Assembly: GCF_946227985.1 (NCBI RefSeq)
Contig: NZ_CAMKGL010000008.1
Location: 62,001-126,000 of the forward strand
Direction: 5' to 3'
DNA length: 64,000 bases
From: Serratia quinivorans
GTDB lineage: Bacteria > Pseudomonadota > Gammaproteobacteria > Enterobacterales > Enterobacteriaceae
Both the position numbers and the translations under genes were made by a program. The notes beneath the pieces were generated by a model. The model saw only the letters and a program-made list of their open reading frames with translations, did not search any database and was not told the origin of the DNA. Shown here piece by piece: positions 20,873 to 30,565 of this stretch (within the stretch, counting starts at the first letter, position 1; every line of letters starts with the position of its first letter).

Positions 20873-23278
20873 TTAACGCTTGGCTTGCCAGATACGCTGC
20901 TGGTAGTCACGGATCGAACGATCCGAACTGAACATACCGACACGCGCGGTGTTAAGAATAGTACGGCGCGTCCACTCATCACGGTCACGGTAGAGTTCAT
21001 CTACCTGCTGTTGAGCTTTGCAGTAAGAAGCAAAGTCCGCCAACACCAAATAAGGGTCGCCGCCTTCCAGCAGGCTGTGCAACATCATGTCGAAAGCATG
21101 CTTGTCGCCGTGGCTGAAGACACCGCTCGCCAGTTCGTCCAGGATAGCCTTCAGGTGCTTGTCTTTCTTGCGATAGCTGAGCGGATCATAGCCTTTCGCC
21201 AGCAGCGCCTTCACCTGATCCACGGTGTTACCGAAGATAAAGATATTGTCCTCACCCACCTGTTCGGCAATTTCCACGTTGGCACCATCCAGGGTGCCGA
21301 CGGTCAGCGCGCCGTTCAACGCCAGCTTCATATTGCCGGTACCGGAGGCTTCTTTACCGGCGGTGGAGATCTGCTCGGAAATATCCGCCGCCGGGATCAT
21401 CAGTTCAGCCACAGACACGCGGTAATCAGGAATAAACGCCACTTTCAGTCGATCCTTCACCAGCGGATCGTTATTAATCTTTTCCGCCGCCTGATTGATC
21501 GCGTAAATGATGTTTTTCGCCAGGTAGTAGCCCGGTGCCGCTTTGGCACCAAACAGGAATACCCGCGGCACGATATCGAGTTGCGGGTTATCACGCAGTT
21601 GGCGATACAGCGACAGAATGTGCAGCAGGTTCAAATGCTGGCGTTTGTATTCGTGCAGGCGTTTGATTTGTACGTCGAAAATCGCGTCCGGATTAAGCGT
21701 CAGCCCCATCACGTCGTGTACATAGTTGGCCAATACGACCTTGTTATCGCGTTTGATCTGCTGATAACGCTGGCGGAACGCCGCATCATCGGCGTATTTC
21801 TCCAGCCCTTTCAGGGCATCAAGGTCGTTCGCCCACTCCACCTTCAGCGTTTCATCAATCAGCCCTGATAGCGCCGGATTACACTGCTTCAGCCAGCGGC
21901 GTGGCGTAATGCCGTTGGTGACGTTATGGAATTTGTTTGGCCACAGCTGGTGATATTCCGGGAACAGGTCTTTCACCACCAGATCGGAGTGCAGCTGGGC
22001 CACGCCGTTAACTGCAAAGCCACTGACCACGCACAGGTTAGCCATGCGCACCTGTTTATCATGGTGAACCGCCAGCTTGGCCCACACTGCATCGTCACCC
22101 GGCCAGTGTTTATCCACCAGCTTTTTGAAGTTGGCGTTGATCTGCTTGATGATGGAGAAATGACGCGGCAGCAGGCTGCGCACCAGCTTCTCATCCCAGC
22201 ACTCCAGCGCTTCCGGCATCAGGGTATGGTTGGTGTAGGCGAAGGTTTTGCTGGTAATCGCCCAGGCGGCATCCCAATCTAACTGATGCTCATCAAGCAG
22301 AATGCGCAGCATTTCCGGAATAGCGATGGTCGGGTGGGTATCATTGAGCTGGATAACTTCGTACTTCGGCAGGTCCTCAATCTTGCGGCCCGCCAAATGG
22401 TGTTTACGCAGAATATCGGCCACCGAACAGGCACACTGGAAGTATTGCTGCATCAGGCGCAGGCGCTTGCCCGCCTGGTGGTTGTCATTCGGATACAGTA
22501 CCTTGGTCAGTTTGGCGGCTTCCACGCCCTGCTTCTCCGCCTGCAGGAATTTACCGTCGTTGAAATCGCTCAGATCAAACGGATGTTGATGGGTGGCCTG
22601 CCACAGGCGCAGCGGCTGAGTCACACCATTACGAAAGCCCAACACCGGCAGATCCCAGGCTTCACCGCGCAGGGTAAACTCAGGGCGCCACAGTTCGCGG
22701 CCATCGGCCAGTTTCTCCAGTTTCCCGCCGATCCCAACATCCACCGACAGCGCCGCATTGTGGCGGAACCACGGGTAGCTTTCGCGCTGCCAGTTGTCCG
22801 GGGCTTCTTGCTGCTGGCCGCCGCTAAATGACTGACGGAACAGCCCATACTGGTAATTCAGCCCGTAACCGGTGGCTGGCTGCTCCACCGTCGCCATCGA
22901 ATCCAGGAAACAGGCCGCCAGGCGCCCCAGTCCGCCATTGCCCAACGCCGGATCGGTTTCCTGCTCCAGCAGATCCGCCAACTTGATATCCTGTTCCGCC
23001 AATGCCTGTTCGACGGTGTCGTACCAGCCCAGGTTAATCAGGTTGTTAGCCGTCAGACGGCCAATCAGAAACTCCATCGAAATGTAGTTCACATGGCGCA
23101 GCGACTTATTGCTTTTACGCGGAGCCGGTTGTGCAGCAAGCTGCTCGGCCAGTGCGCGGCTGACCGCTTCCCACCATTGGTGCTGGGTCATCTGTTGTGC
23201 AGAACTGAGGCCAAACTGTTGCCACTGACGGGTCAGTGCCGCCAGAAAAGCATCCTTTTTGAGCATAGGCTGTGACAT
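20873..23278 (-). CDS. malP: Maltodextrin phosphorylase
   Basis: An 801-residue GT35 alpha-glucan phosphorylase that releases glucose 1-phosphate from maltodextrins. The pyridoxal-phosphate lysine lies in [20 protein letters not shown] near the C-terminus, and the N-terminal [10 protein letters not shown] stretch is present. It differs from the second phosphorylase at 30566 (glgP) and is assigned to malP by the adjoining malQ and the divergent malT. MalT- and CRP-like sites lie in the upstream gap. Confidence 0.96.
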   Translation of the reverse strand: MSQPMLKKDAFLAALTRQWQQFGLSSAQQMTQHQWWEAVSRALAEQLAAQPAPRKSNKSLRHVNYISMEFLIGRLTANNLINLGWYDTVEQALAEQDIKLADLLEQETDPALGNGGLGRLAACFLDSMATVEQPATGYGLNYQYGLFRQSFSGGQQQEAPDNWQRESYPWFRHNAALSVDVGIGGKLEKLADGRELWRPEFTLRGEAWDLPVLGFRNGVTQPLRLWQATHQHPFDLSDFNDGKFLQAEKQGVEAAKLTKVLYPNDNHQAGKRLRLMQQYFQCACSVADILRKHHLAGRKIEDLPKYEVIQLNDTHPTIAIPEMLRILLDEHQLDWDAAWAITSKTFAYTNHTLMPEALECWDEKLVRSLLPRHFSIIKQINANFKKLVDKHWPGDDAVWAKLAVHHDKQVRMANLCVVSGFAVNGVAQLHSDLVVKDLFPEYHQLWPNKFHNVTNGITPRRWLKQCNPALSGLIDETLKVEWANDLDALKGLEKYADDAAFRQRYQQIKRDNKVVLANYVHDVMGLTLNPDAIFDVQIKRLHEYKRQHLNLLHILSLYRQLRDNPQLDIVPRVFLFGAKAAPGYYLAKNIIYAINQAAEKINNDPLVKDRLKVAFIPDYRVSVAELMIPAADISEQISTAGKEASGTGNMKLALNGALTVGTLDGANVEIAEQVGEDNIFIFGNTVDQVKALLAKGYDPLSYRKKDKHLKAILDELASGVFSHGDKHAFDMMLHSLLEGGDPYLVLADFASYCKAQQQVDELYRDRDEWTRRTILNTARVGMFSSDRSIRDYQQRIWQAKR

Positions 23279-23358
23279 AAGGAAAACTCTCTATCCAGTA
23301 AGTGGGTCAAATTACCGTTATCGTGCCGGGGAGAAACAGTGAAGGCATCATCCCGCCT

Positions 23359-23420
23359 GGGGATTAGCTGGGGAGGAGGATTGGGGCGTAGCTAAAAGTG
23401 TGATCTCAGGCACTTTTTGA
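23359..23420 (-). promoter_or_regulatory. malPQ control region: MalT boxes and a CRP-like site
   Basis: GGGGAGGAGG at 23370-23379 fits the MalT box consensus GGGGA(T/G)GAGG, and a weaker GGGGATTAGC lies at 23359-23368. Further upstream TGTGATCTCAGGCACT near 23398-23413 has one perfect CRP half-site. A third possible box, GGGATGATG on the minus strand, is near 23347. Order and spacing fit known malPQ control, but no start site can be fixed. Confidence 0.65.
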
Positions 23421-23620
23421 CTCCCTTGCATCATGCAAAAAAGCCCACCGACGAAGGCAGCGAGCACCGAGAATAAGGTGAAAACTTGTTCAATGACGTT
23501 AGCATAGTTATTGCAGCGGCTATAGTGTTGCACACAGCCGGAAATGCTTTTCTGCATCTGTGTCACCAAAGCGTGCCACCGCGCCGCTATTGCGCAGGGA
23601 TTTGCCTGCAAACGTAAAAA

Positions 23621-23640
23621 AGTGTGATCAATAGCAATTT
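23621..23640 (+). promoter_or_regulatory. CRP-like site upstream of malT
   Basis: AGTGTGATCAATAGCAATTT has a perfect TGTGA and a degenerate right half (GCAAT), the same imperfect form as the E. coli malT CRP site. It lies about 185 bp before the malT ATG. Confidence 0.6.
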
Positions 23641-23823
23641 AACTCCAAGTCAATGCCGAACCTTGTTGCAATACGTTTAACGTTGTCAGAACTTAGGAGG
23701 GGGATTAATTACGAGCCATAAAATAATTAACCTCACTCCGATCCCGGCAGGCGTCACGATGAAAAAAAACGCCATCGGGCAGGCCTACGGCGGCGGGAAC
23801 CGCGCTTTTCACTCTGGAATACT

Positions 23824-26538
23824 ATGCTGATCCCATCAAAACTGAGCCGTCCGGTACGGCTGCAAAATACCGTGATCCGCGATCGCCTGTTGGCCAAACT
23901 TGCCAGCACGGCCAACTATCGTCTGACATTGGTCAATTGCCCAGCGGGATACGGAAAAACGACGCTGGTCGCACAATGGGCGGCCGGCAAATCAGATTTG
24001 GGCTGGTACTCGCTGGATGAAAGCGACAACCAGCCCGAGCGTTTCGCCAGCTATCTGATCGCCGCCCTGCAACTCGCCAGCGGCGGCCACTGCGTGAAGA
24101 GCGAAGCACTGAGCCAAAAGCATCAGTACGCCAGCCTGTCGGCGCTGTTTGCCCAGCTGTTTATCGAACTTTCCGACTGGCACCAGCCGTTGTACCTGGT
24201 GATTGATGACTACCACCTGATCACCAACGATGTCATTCATGAAGCCATGCGCTTTTTCCTGCGCCATCAGCCGGAAAATTTGACGCTGATCCTGCTGTCC
24301 CGCACCCTGCCGCCGCTCGGCATTGCCAATTTGCGCGTGCGCGACCAACTGTTGGAAATGGGTACGCAACAGCTGGCATTTACCCATCAGGAAGCCAAAC
24401 AGTTCTTCGACTGCCGTCTGGTGGCACCAATGGAATCGCAAGACAGCAGCCGCCTGTGCGATGAGGTCGAAGGTTGGGCCACCGCGCTGCAGCTGATCGC
24501 GCTGTCCGCCAGACAGTCGACCTCCTCCGCCCAACAGTCCGCCAAGCGCCTGGCCGGGCTGAATGCCAGCCACCTGTCGGATTATTTGGTGGACGAAGTG
24601 CTGGATCACGTCGACGCCGATGCGCGCGCCTTCCTGTTGCGCTGCTCGGTGCTGCGCTCCATGAATGATGCGCTGATCGTGCGTCTGACCGGCGAAGACA
24701 ACGGCCAGCAACGGCTGGAAGAACTGGAGCGTCAGGGGTTATTTATCCACCGCATGGACGACAGCGGTGAATGGTTCTGCTTCCATCCGCTGTTCGCCAC
24801 CTTCCTGCGTCAACGCTGCCAATGGGAACTGGCGCTGGAGCTGCCCGGCTTGCACCGTGCCGCCGCCGAAGGCTGGCTGGCGCTGGGTTACCCGGCAGAG
24901 GCCATTCACCACGCGCTGGCCGCCAGCGACGTCAGCATGCTGCGCGACATCCTGCTACAGCACGCCTGGTCGCTGTTTCATCACAGCGAATTGGCCTTGC
25001 TGGAAGAGTGTTTGAATGCGCTGCCGTATGAACGGCTGATCCAAAACCCCAAGCTGGCGCTGCTGCAAGCCTGGTTGGCACAAAGCCAACACCGCTACAG
25101 CGAAGTAAACACCCTGCTGGAACGCGCCGAACAGGCGATGCGCGAGCAAAAAATTGAGGTCGATCGCACCTTAGAGGCCGAATTTGACGCCCTGCGCGCC
25201 CAGGTAGCGATCAACGCCGGTAAACCCGAAGAAGCCGAACGCCTGGCGACCGAGGCGCTGAAGTTCCTGCCACTTTCCAGTTATTACAGCCGCATTGTCG
25301 CCACCTCGGTAACCGGCGAAGTCCATCACTGCAAGGGCGAACTGGCCCGTGCACTGCCGATGATGCAGCAAACCGAGCAGATGGCGCGGCGCCATCAGGC
25401 TTACCACTATGCGCTGTGGGCACTGTTGCAGCAGAGCGAAATTCTGATCGCTCAGGGTTTCCTGCAGGCCGCCTTTGAGACACAGGACAAGGCGTTTGAA
25501 CTGGTACGTGAACAACACCTGGAACAATTGCCGATGCATGAGTTCCTGCTGCGCATCCGTTCACAAATCCTGTGGTCATGGTCACGGCTGGACGAAGCGG
25601 AAGATGCGGCCCGCGAAGGTCTGAAAATTCTGGCCAACTACCAGCCTCAGCAACAGTTGCAATGCATCGCCATGCTGGCCAAGTGTTCTCTGGCTCGTGG
25701 CGATCTGGATAACGCCAATGCGCACATGCAACGTTGCGAAGTGCTGCTGCACGGTACCCAGTACCATCGCGACTGGCTGACCAACGCCGACAAACCGCGG
25801 GTGATCCACTGGCAGATGACCGGCGATACTACCGCCGCAGCCCAATGGCTGCGCCAGACTGAAAAGCCGGGCATGGCGGATAACCACTTTATGCAGGGCC
25901 AGTGGCGCAACATTGCCCGGGTACAAATCATGCTGGGCCAGTATGAAGAAGCCGAAGTGGTGTTGGATGAACTCAACGAAAACGCCCGACGTCTGCGGCT
26001 GGTCAGCGATCTGAACCGTAACCTGTTGCTCAGTAACCAACTTTACTGGCAGATGGAACGCAAAAGCGACGCGCAAAAGGTGCTGATGGAGGCGCTGTCA
26101 CTGGCCAGCCGCACCGGATTTATCAGCCACTTCGTCATTGAAGGTGAAGCGATGGCGCAGCAGCTACGCCAACTGATCCAGCTCAATACGCTGCCGGAGC
26201 TGGAAAACCACCGCGCCCAACGTATTCTGCGCGACATCAACCAGCATCATCGGCATAAGTTTGCGCACTTTGACGAGAACTTCGTCGATAGGCTACTTAC
26301 CCACCCACAGGTGCCGGAACTGATCCGCACCAGTCCGCTGACGCAGCGCGAATGGCAGGTGCTGGGGCTGATTTATTCCGGTTACAGCAACGACCAGATC
26401 GCCGGCGAATTGGCAGTGGCCGCCACCACCATCAAAACCCATATTCGTAATCTGTACCAGAAGCTGGGCGTGGCCCACCGCCAGGAAGCAGTGCAGCAGG
26501 CACAACAGCTGCTGAAGATGATGGGATATGGTGCTTAA
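23824..26538 (+). CDS. malT: Maltose regulon activator MalT
   Basis: A 904-residue STAND-family activator (E. coli 901). The N-terminal ATPase has Walker A GYGKTT (residues 42-47) and a Walker B-like VIDDYH, followed by winged helix and superhelical TPR-like repeats that bind maltotriose. The C-terminus is a LuxR-type helix-turn-helix ([20 protein letters not shown] onwards). With ATP and maltotriose it activates malPQ and the other mal promoters. It is divergent from malP; a CRP-like site lies upstream. It leads straight to glpE; the rtc genes found nearby in E. coli are absent. Confidence 0.97.
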   Translation: MLIPSKLSRPVRLQNTVIRDRLLAKLASTANYRLTLVNCPAGYGKTTLVAQWAAGKSDLGWYSLDESDNQPERFASYLIAALQLASGGHCVKSEALSQKHQYASLSALFAQLFIELSDWHQPLYLVIDDYHLITNDVIHEAMRFFLRHQPENLTLILLSRTLPPLGIANLRVRDQLLEMGTQQLAFTHQEAKQFFDCRLVAPMESQDSSRLCDEVEGWATALQLIALSARQSTSSAQQSAKRLAGLNASHLSDYLVDEVLDHVDADARAFLLRCSVLRSMNDALIVRLTGEDNGQQRLEELERQGLFIHRMDDSGEWFCFHPLFATFLRQRCQWELALELPGLHRAAAEGWLALGYPAEAIHHALAASDVSMLRDILLQHAWSLFHHSELALLEECLNALPYERLIQNPKLALLQAWLAQSQHRYSEVNTLLERAEQAMREQKIEVDRTLEAEFDALRAQVAINAGKPEEAERLATEALKFLPLSSYYSRIVATSVTGEVHHCKGELARALPMMQQTEQMARRHQAYHYALWALLQQSEILIAQGFLQAAFETQDKAFELVREQHLEQLPMHEFLLRIRSQILWSWSRLDEAEDAAREGLKILANYQPQQQLQCIAMLAKCSLARGDLDNANAHMQRCEVLLHGTQYHRDWLTNADKPRVIHWQMTGDTTAAAQWLRQTEKPGMADNHFMQGQWRNIARVQIMLGQYEEAEVVLDELNENARRLRLVSDLNRNLLLSNQLYWQMERKSDAQKVLMEALSLASRTGFISHFVIEGEAMAQQLRQLIQLNTLPELENHRAQRILRDINQHHRHKFAHFDENFVDRLLTHPQVPELIRTSPLTQREWQVLGLIYSGYSNDQIAGELAVAATTIKTHIRNLYQKLGVAHRQEAVQQAQQLLKMMGYGA

Positions 26539-26621
26539 AGCCCACAACGTCGCTCTGGTCTTAATTGCCTCGGAGTTGGCTACAATAGCGACATTATCTA
26601 ATTATGAGGCAGTCGGAAGTC

Positions 26622-26948
26622 ATGGAACAGTTTGAAGCGATCAACGTTGAGCAGGCATACCGCCGTTGGAAAGACGGCAGTGCCGCCTTGGTTGATATCC
26701 GCGATCCGCAGAGTTTTGAAGCCGGGCACACGCCGGGCGCTTTTCATCTCACCAACGCCAACCTGCAGACTTTTATGCAGCAGAATGATTTTGAACGACC
26801 GGTGATGGTGATGTGCTACCACGGCAACAGCAGCCGCAGCGCGGCGCAATACCTACTGCATCAGGGGTTTGACGCGGTATACAGCATCGACGGCGGTTTT
26901 GAAGCCTGGGCGCGTCAGTATCCGCAGGACGTTGAAACCTCCGCATAA
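26622..26948 (+). CDS. glpE: Thiosulfate sulfurtransferase GlpE (rhodanese)
   Basis: A 108-residue single-domain rhodanese. The active-site cysteine is Cys65 in MCYHGNSS. It transfers sulfane sulfur from thiosulfate to thiol acceptors or cyanide in the cytoplasm. An in-frame ATG lies six codons upstream, but the ATG at 26622 gives the E. coli length and follows CGGAAG. It is first of glpE-glpG-glpR. A terminator after glpE suggests glpG may also have its own promoter. Confidence 0.94.
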   Translation: MEQFEAINVEQAYRRWKDGSAALVDIRDPQSFEAGHTPGAFHLTNANLQTFMQQNDFERPVMVMCYHGNSSRSAAQYLLHQGFDAVYSIDGGFEAWARQYPQDVETSA

Positions 26949-26955
26949 TCCTCTT

Positions 26956-26980
26956 CCCGCCCGCTGCGGCGGGTTCTTTT
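26956..26980 (+). terminator. Rho-independent terminator after glpE
   Basis: CCCGCC (26956-26961) and GGCGGG (26968-26973) with TTCTTTT behind, 7 bp after the glpE stop. Confidence 0.75.
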
Positions 26981-27114
26981 CTCGCGCCGTTAGTGAGTGT
27001 TTTTACTGGTATTTCGCAGATCCTTTGCCTGCGCTCAGGATTTCGACGCTATAATCGGCCGTCAACGCCATCGGGTCACCGGCGGCTAAAATCATTCACT
27101 TAGACGGAAGAGCA

Positions 27115-27951
27115 ATGGTTAGAGTAATCGCCGTATCCAACCCCCGCCTGGCGCAGGCCTTTGTCGACTACATGACGACACAGGGCATTGAGCTTAGGGT
27201 GCACAATACCGGCGAGGCGGCGGAAATCTGGCTGGCAGACGACAGCCATCTGGAGCAGGTACAGCACGAACTGCAGCAGTTCCTGATCGACCCGCTTAAC
27301 AGTCGCTATCGCGCCGCCAGTTGGCAGGCCGGCAATACCGATGCCGACCTGCACTATCAGGGCTTTTCCTATCTGCAAACCCTGCGCAGCAAGGCCGGGC
27401 CGCTGACGCTCGGCGTGATGGTATTGTGCATTGCAGTATATATCCTGATGCAGGCGCTGGGCGATAATACGGTGATGTATTGGCTCTCCTGGCCGCAAGA
27501 CAGCAGCCAGTACCTGCAGCTGTGGCGCTGGGTCAGCCACGCTTTCCTCCATTTTTCAGTGCTGCACATCACCTTTAACCTGCTGTGGTGGTGGTATCTC
27601 GGCGGCCCGTTGGAAAAACGTCTCGGCAGCGGCAAACTGTTCGTGCTGGCAGTGGTCTCGGCCTTCTTCAGCGGCTGGGCGCAGTCACTGTTTAGCGGTG
27701 CCCTGTTCGGCGGCCTGTCCGGCGTGGTCTACGCGCTGATGGGTTACTGCTGGCTCAGCGGCGAGCGAGCACCGGAACGCGGTCTGATGCTGCCGCGCGG
27801 CCTGATGGTGTTTTCCGTCCTGTGGCTGGTGGCCGGATATTTCGATATTTTAGGAATGTCGATCGCTAACGCGGCACACGTGGCCGGTTTAGTGTTAGGG
27901 TTATTGATGGCATTTTGGGACACGCGTCATCGCGCGCACAACGAACAATAA
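27115..27951 (+). CDS. glpG: Rhomboid intramembrane serine protease GlpG
   Basis: A 278-residue rhomboid protease. An N-terminal cytoplasmic domain of about 90 residues precedes six membrane segments. The catalytic dyad is Ser202 in [11 protein letters not shown] and His255 in ANAAHVAGL, and the HxxxN pair (HITFN, residues 151-155) of the oxyanion site is present. It cleaves transmembrane substrates in the inner membrane. It ends 36 bp before glpR. Confidence 0.96.
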   Translation: MVRVIAVSNPRLAQAFVDYMTTQGIELRVHNTGEAAEIWLADDSHLEQVQHELQQFLIDPLNSRYRAASWQAGNTDADLHYQGFSYLQTLRSKAGPLTLGVMVLCIAVYILMQALGDNTVMYWLSWPQDSSQYLQLWRWVSHAFLHFSVLHITFNLLWWWYLGGPLEKRLGSGKLFVLAVVSAFFSGWAQSLFSGALFGGLSGVVYALMGYCWLSGERAPERGLMLPRGLMVFSVLWLVAGYFDILGMSIANAAHVAGLVLGLLMAFWDTRHRAHNEQ

Positions 27952-27987
27952 CAGCCAGGTACAAGCCAGGCGTTTTAGGGGATTACC

Positions 27988-28746
27988 GTGAAGCAAACAC
28001 AGCGTCATGACGCTATTATCGAGCTGGTGCGCCTGCAGGGTTATGTCAGTACCGAAGAGCTGGTCGAACATTTTGACGTTAGCCCGCAAACGATTCGCCG
28101 TGATTTGAATGACCTGGCCGATCAGAACAAAATCCAACGCCACCACGGTGGGGCAGCCTTGCCTTCCAGTTCGGTCAATGCCGCCTACAACGATCGCAAA
28201 GTGATGTGGTCGGAACAAAAAGCGCGTATCGCCCAACGCGTCGCCAGCCAGATCCCGGACGGCGCCACGCTGTTTATCGACATCGGCACCACGCCGGAAG
28301 CGGTCGCCCATGCGCTGATGAATCACAAGAACCTGCGCGTGGTGACCAATAACCTGAACGTCGCGACTTTGCTGACCGCCAAGGAAGATTTTCGTCTGAT
28401 CCTGGCCGGTGGCGAGGTGCGTACCCGCGACGGCGGTATCATGGGTGAGGCCACGCTGGACTTTATCTCCCAGTTCCGTCTCGATTACGGCATTCTTGGT
28501 ATCAGCGGCATCGATATGGACGGCTCGCTGCTCGAATTCGACTATCACGAAGTGCGCACCAAACGCGCAATTATCGAAAACTCTCGCTGCGTGATGTTGG
28601 TCACCGACCATTCCAAATTCGGCCGCAACGCGATGGTTAACCTCGGTAATATGAACCTGATCGACTACCTGTTTACCGATCAACTACCGCCGCCAAGCGT
28701 GATGAAAATCATCGAGCAGTACGACGTACAACTCGAGCTTTGCTAA
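27988..28746 (+). CDS. glpR: Glycerol-3-phosphate regulon repressor GlpR
   Basis: A 252-residue DeoR-family repressor. The N-terminal helix-turn-helix (YVSTEELVEHFDVSPQTIRR) reads DNA, and the C-terminal sugar-phosphate-binding domain has the IGTTPEAVA loop. Glycerol 3-phosphate releases it from operators such as those ahead of glpD at 28961-28998. The start is GTG at 27988, preceded by AGGGGA; no better ATG exists, and the protein begins with the same residues as the E. coli repressor. Confidence 0.96.
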   Translation: MKQTQRHDAIIELVRLQGYVSTEELVEHFDVSPQTIRRDLNDLADQNKIQRHHGGAALPSSSVNAAYNDRKVMWSEQKARIAQRVASQIPDGATLFIDIGTTPEAVAHALMNHKNLRVVTNNLNVATLLTAKEDFRLILAGGEVRTRDGGIMGEATLDFISQFRLDYGILGISGIDMDGSLLEFDYHEVRTKRAIIENSRCVMLVTDHSKFGRNAMVNLGNMNLIDYLFTDQLPPPSVMKIIEQYDVQLELC

Positions 28747-28810
28747 GTCTTTTTCACCACACTTAATCCCAGCGGTGCTGCCTGTCGCGCCCGTCATGCC
28801 TACCGTTTTA

Positions 28811-28838
28811 TACAGGGTTCAGTCTACTGGACCCTGTA
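28811..28838. other. 28-bp near-perfect palindrome between glpR and glpD
   Basis: TACAGGGTTCAGT (28811-28823) and ACTGGACCCTGTA (28826-28838) are complementary at 12 of 13 positions, with a G-T pair if transcribed, and only 2 bases between. It lies 65 bp after glpR. It may be a terminator without a T-run or an operator for an unidentified protein. Confidence 0.5.
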
Positions 28839-28929
28839 ATTCCTGACTGAAATACCCCTCCTTTTTGTATAACTACTATCATCAAACTGTTACCTCTATC
28901 ACGCCTAAATGTTTTTGTTTGGTTAAGTC

Positions 28930-28959
28930 TTGGCTTGTTTGTTGGTTTTTGATTACAAT
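28930..28959 (+). promoter_or_regulatory. Putative glpD promoter
   Basis: TTGGCT (28930-28935) and TACAAT (28954-28959) with an 18-bp spacer form a sigma-70-like promoter. The implied start falls in the first GlpR operator. Confidence 0.55.
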
Positions 28960-28960
28960 C

Positions 28961-28998
28961 ATGAGCGAAAACGAACATGAAAGAGCTATTTCGAACAT
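28961..28998. promoter_or_regulatory. Tandem GlpR operators of glpD
   Basis: ATGAGCGAAAACGAACAT (28961-28978) and AAGAGCTATTTCGAACAT (28981-28998) each resemble the GlpR half-site palindrome ATGTTCG..CGAACAT, with an intact CGAACAT right half. Their centres are exactly 20 bp apart, two helical turns. They overlap the predicted transcription start of glpD. Confidence 0.8.
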
Positions 28999-29013
28999 CT
29001 GGAGGAAGTTGAC

Positions 29014-30522
29014 GTGGAAACCAAAGACTTGATCGTTATCGGTGGCGGCATCAACGGTGCCGGCATCGCGGCCGATGCTGCCGGGCGCGGGCTGTCCGTT
29101 CTGCTACTGGAAGCGCAAGACTTGGCCTGTGCTACGTCTTCCGCCAGTTCCAAACTGATCCACGGCGGCCTGCGCTACCTGGAACACTACGAATTCCGTT
29201 TGGTGAGCGAAGCACTGGCCGAACGTGAAGTATTGCTGCGACTGGCACCGCATATCGCCTTCCCAATGCGTTTTCGCCTGCCGCATCAGCCGCACCTGCG
29301 CCCAGCCTGGATGATCCGTATTGGCCTGTTCCTGTACGATCACCTGGGTAAACGCACCAGTCTGCCAGGCAGCAAGGGTTTGCGCTTTGGACCAGAATCG
29401 GTGCTGAAGCCTGAATTGAAGCGCGGTTTCGAATATTCTGACTGCTGGGTCGACGATGCTCGCCTGGTGGTACTCAATGCCCAAGAAGTGGAAAAGCGCG
29501 GTGGCGAAGTGCGCACCCGCACCAAAGTGACCCGTGCATGGCGTGAAAACGGCCTGTGGATGGTGGAAGCGGTCGACGTCGACAGTGGCAAAACCTTTAC
29601 CTGGCGCGCCAAGGGCCTGGTCAACGCCACCGGTCCATGGGTGAAGCACTTCTTCGACGATGGTCTGAAGCTGAAATCCCCTTACGGCATCCGTCTGATC
29701 AAAGGCAGCCACATCGTGGTGCCGCGCGTACACGATCAGCCACAGTCCTATATTCTGCAAAACGAAGACCACCGTATCGTTTTCGTGATCCCATGGAATG
29801 ACGAATTCTCGATCATCGGCACCACCGACGTGGAGTATCACGGCGATCCAAAAGACGTGAAGATCGACGATAACGAAATCAACTACCTGCTGAAAGTGTA
29901 TAACGACCACTTCAAGAAGCAGTTGGGCCGCGACGATATCGTCTGGACATACTCTGGCGTGCGTCCGCTGTGCGACGACGAGTCCGACTCACCGCAGGCG
30001 GTGACCCGTGATTACACGCTGGACGTGCATGACGAGCAGGGTAAAGCACCGTTGCTGTCGGTATTCGGCGGTAAACTGACGACCTACCGCAAGCTGGCTG
30101 AGCATGCGATGGAAAAACTGGCACACTACTACCCTGGCTGCGGCCCGGCGTGGACCAAAAACGGTTCGCTGCCAGGTGGTGATATCGGTGGCGATCGCGA
30201 CAGCTACGCCGCAAAACTGCGCCGTGAACACAATTGGTTGCCGGAATCCCTGGCACGCCGCTTTGCACGCACCTACGGCAGCCACAGCGAGCTGATCCTG
30301 GCCAATGCCAATAGCCTCAGCGACCTGGGCGAAGATTTCGGTCATGGCCTGCATGAAGCCGAATTGCGCTACCTGATCGACAAAGAATGGGTTGTGGAAC
30401 TCGATGACGCTATCTGGCGCCGTACCAAGCTGGGTATGTGGTTGGACGAAGCGCAGCAGGCACGGGTAAAAGCCTGGCTGGCAGAACACGCGAAAGCGAA
30501 AACCCTGTCTCTGGCATCGTAA
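29014..30522 (+). CDS. glpD: Aerobic glycerol-3-phosphate dehydrogenase
   Basis: A 502-residue FAD-dependent, membrane-associated enzyme that oxidises glycerol 3-phosphate to dihydroxyacetone phosphate and passes electrons to ubiquinone. The FAD-binding VIGGGINGAGIAADAAGRG stretch is at residues 8-26, and the SSKLIHGGLRYLE motif follows. The start is GTG, 9 bp after GGAGG. Two GlpR operators lie just upstream. A bidirectional terminator separates it from the convergent glgP. Confidence 0.97.
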   Translation: METKDLIVIGGGINGAGIAADAAGRGLSVLLLEAQDLACATSSASSKLIHGGLRYLEHYEFRLVSEALAEREVLLRLAPHIAFPMRFRLPHQPHLRPAWMIRIGLFLYDHLGKRTSLPGSKGLRFGPESVLKPELKRGFEYSDCWVDDARLVVLNAQEVEKRGGEVRTRTKVTRAWRENGLWMVEAVDVDSGKTFTWRAKGLVNATGPWVKHFFDDGLKLKSPYGIRLIKGSHIVVPRVHDQPQSYILQNEDHRIVFVIPWNDEFSIIGTTDVEYHGDPKDVKIDDNEINYLLKVYNDHFKKQLGRDDIVWTYSGVRPLCDDESDSPQAVTRDYTLDVHDEQGKAPLLSVFGGKLTTYRKLAEHAMEKLAHYYPGCGPAWTKNGSLPGGDIGGDRDSYAAKLRREHNWLPESLARRFARTYGSHSELILANANSLSDLGEDFGHGLHEAELRYLIDKEWVVELDDAIWRRTKLGMWLDEAQQARVKAWLAEHAKAKTLSLAS

Positions 30523-30535
30523 CTCGCCAAAGGTA

Positions 30536-30561
30536 AAAAGGGCCGGATTTCCGGCCCTTTT
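30536..30561. terminator. Bidirectional terminator between glpD and glgP
   Basis: AAAAGGGCCGG (30536-30546) and CCGGCCCTTTT (30551-30561) form an 11-bp perfect stem with an ATTT loop, carrying A- and T-runs on the two sides. Confidence 0.92.
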
Positions 30562-30565
30562 GTAT

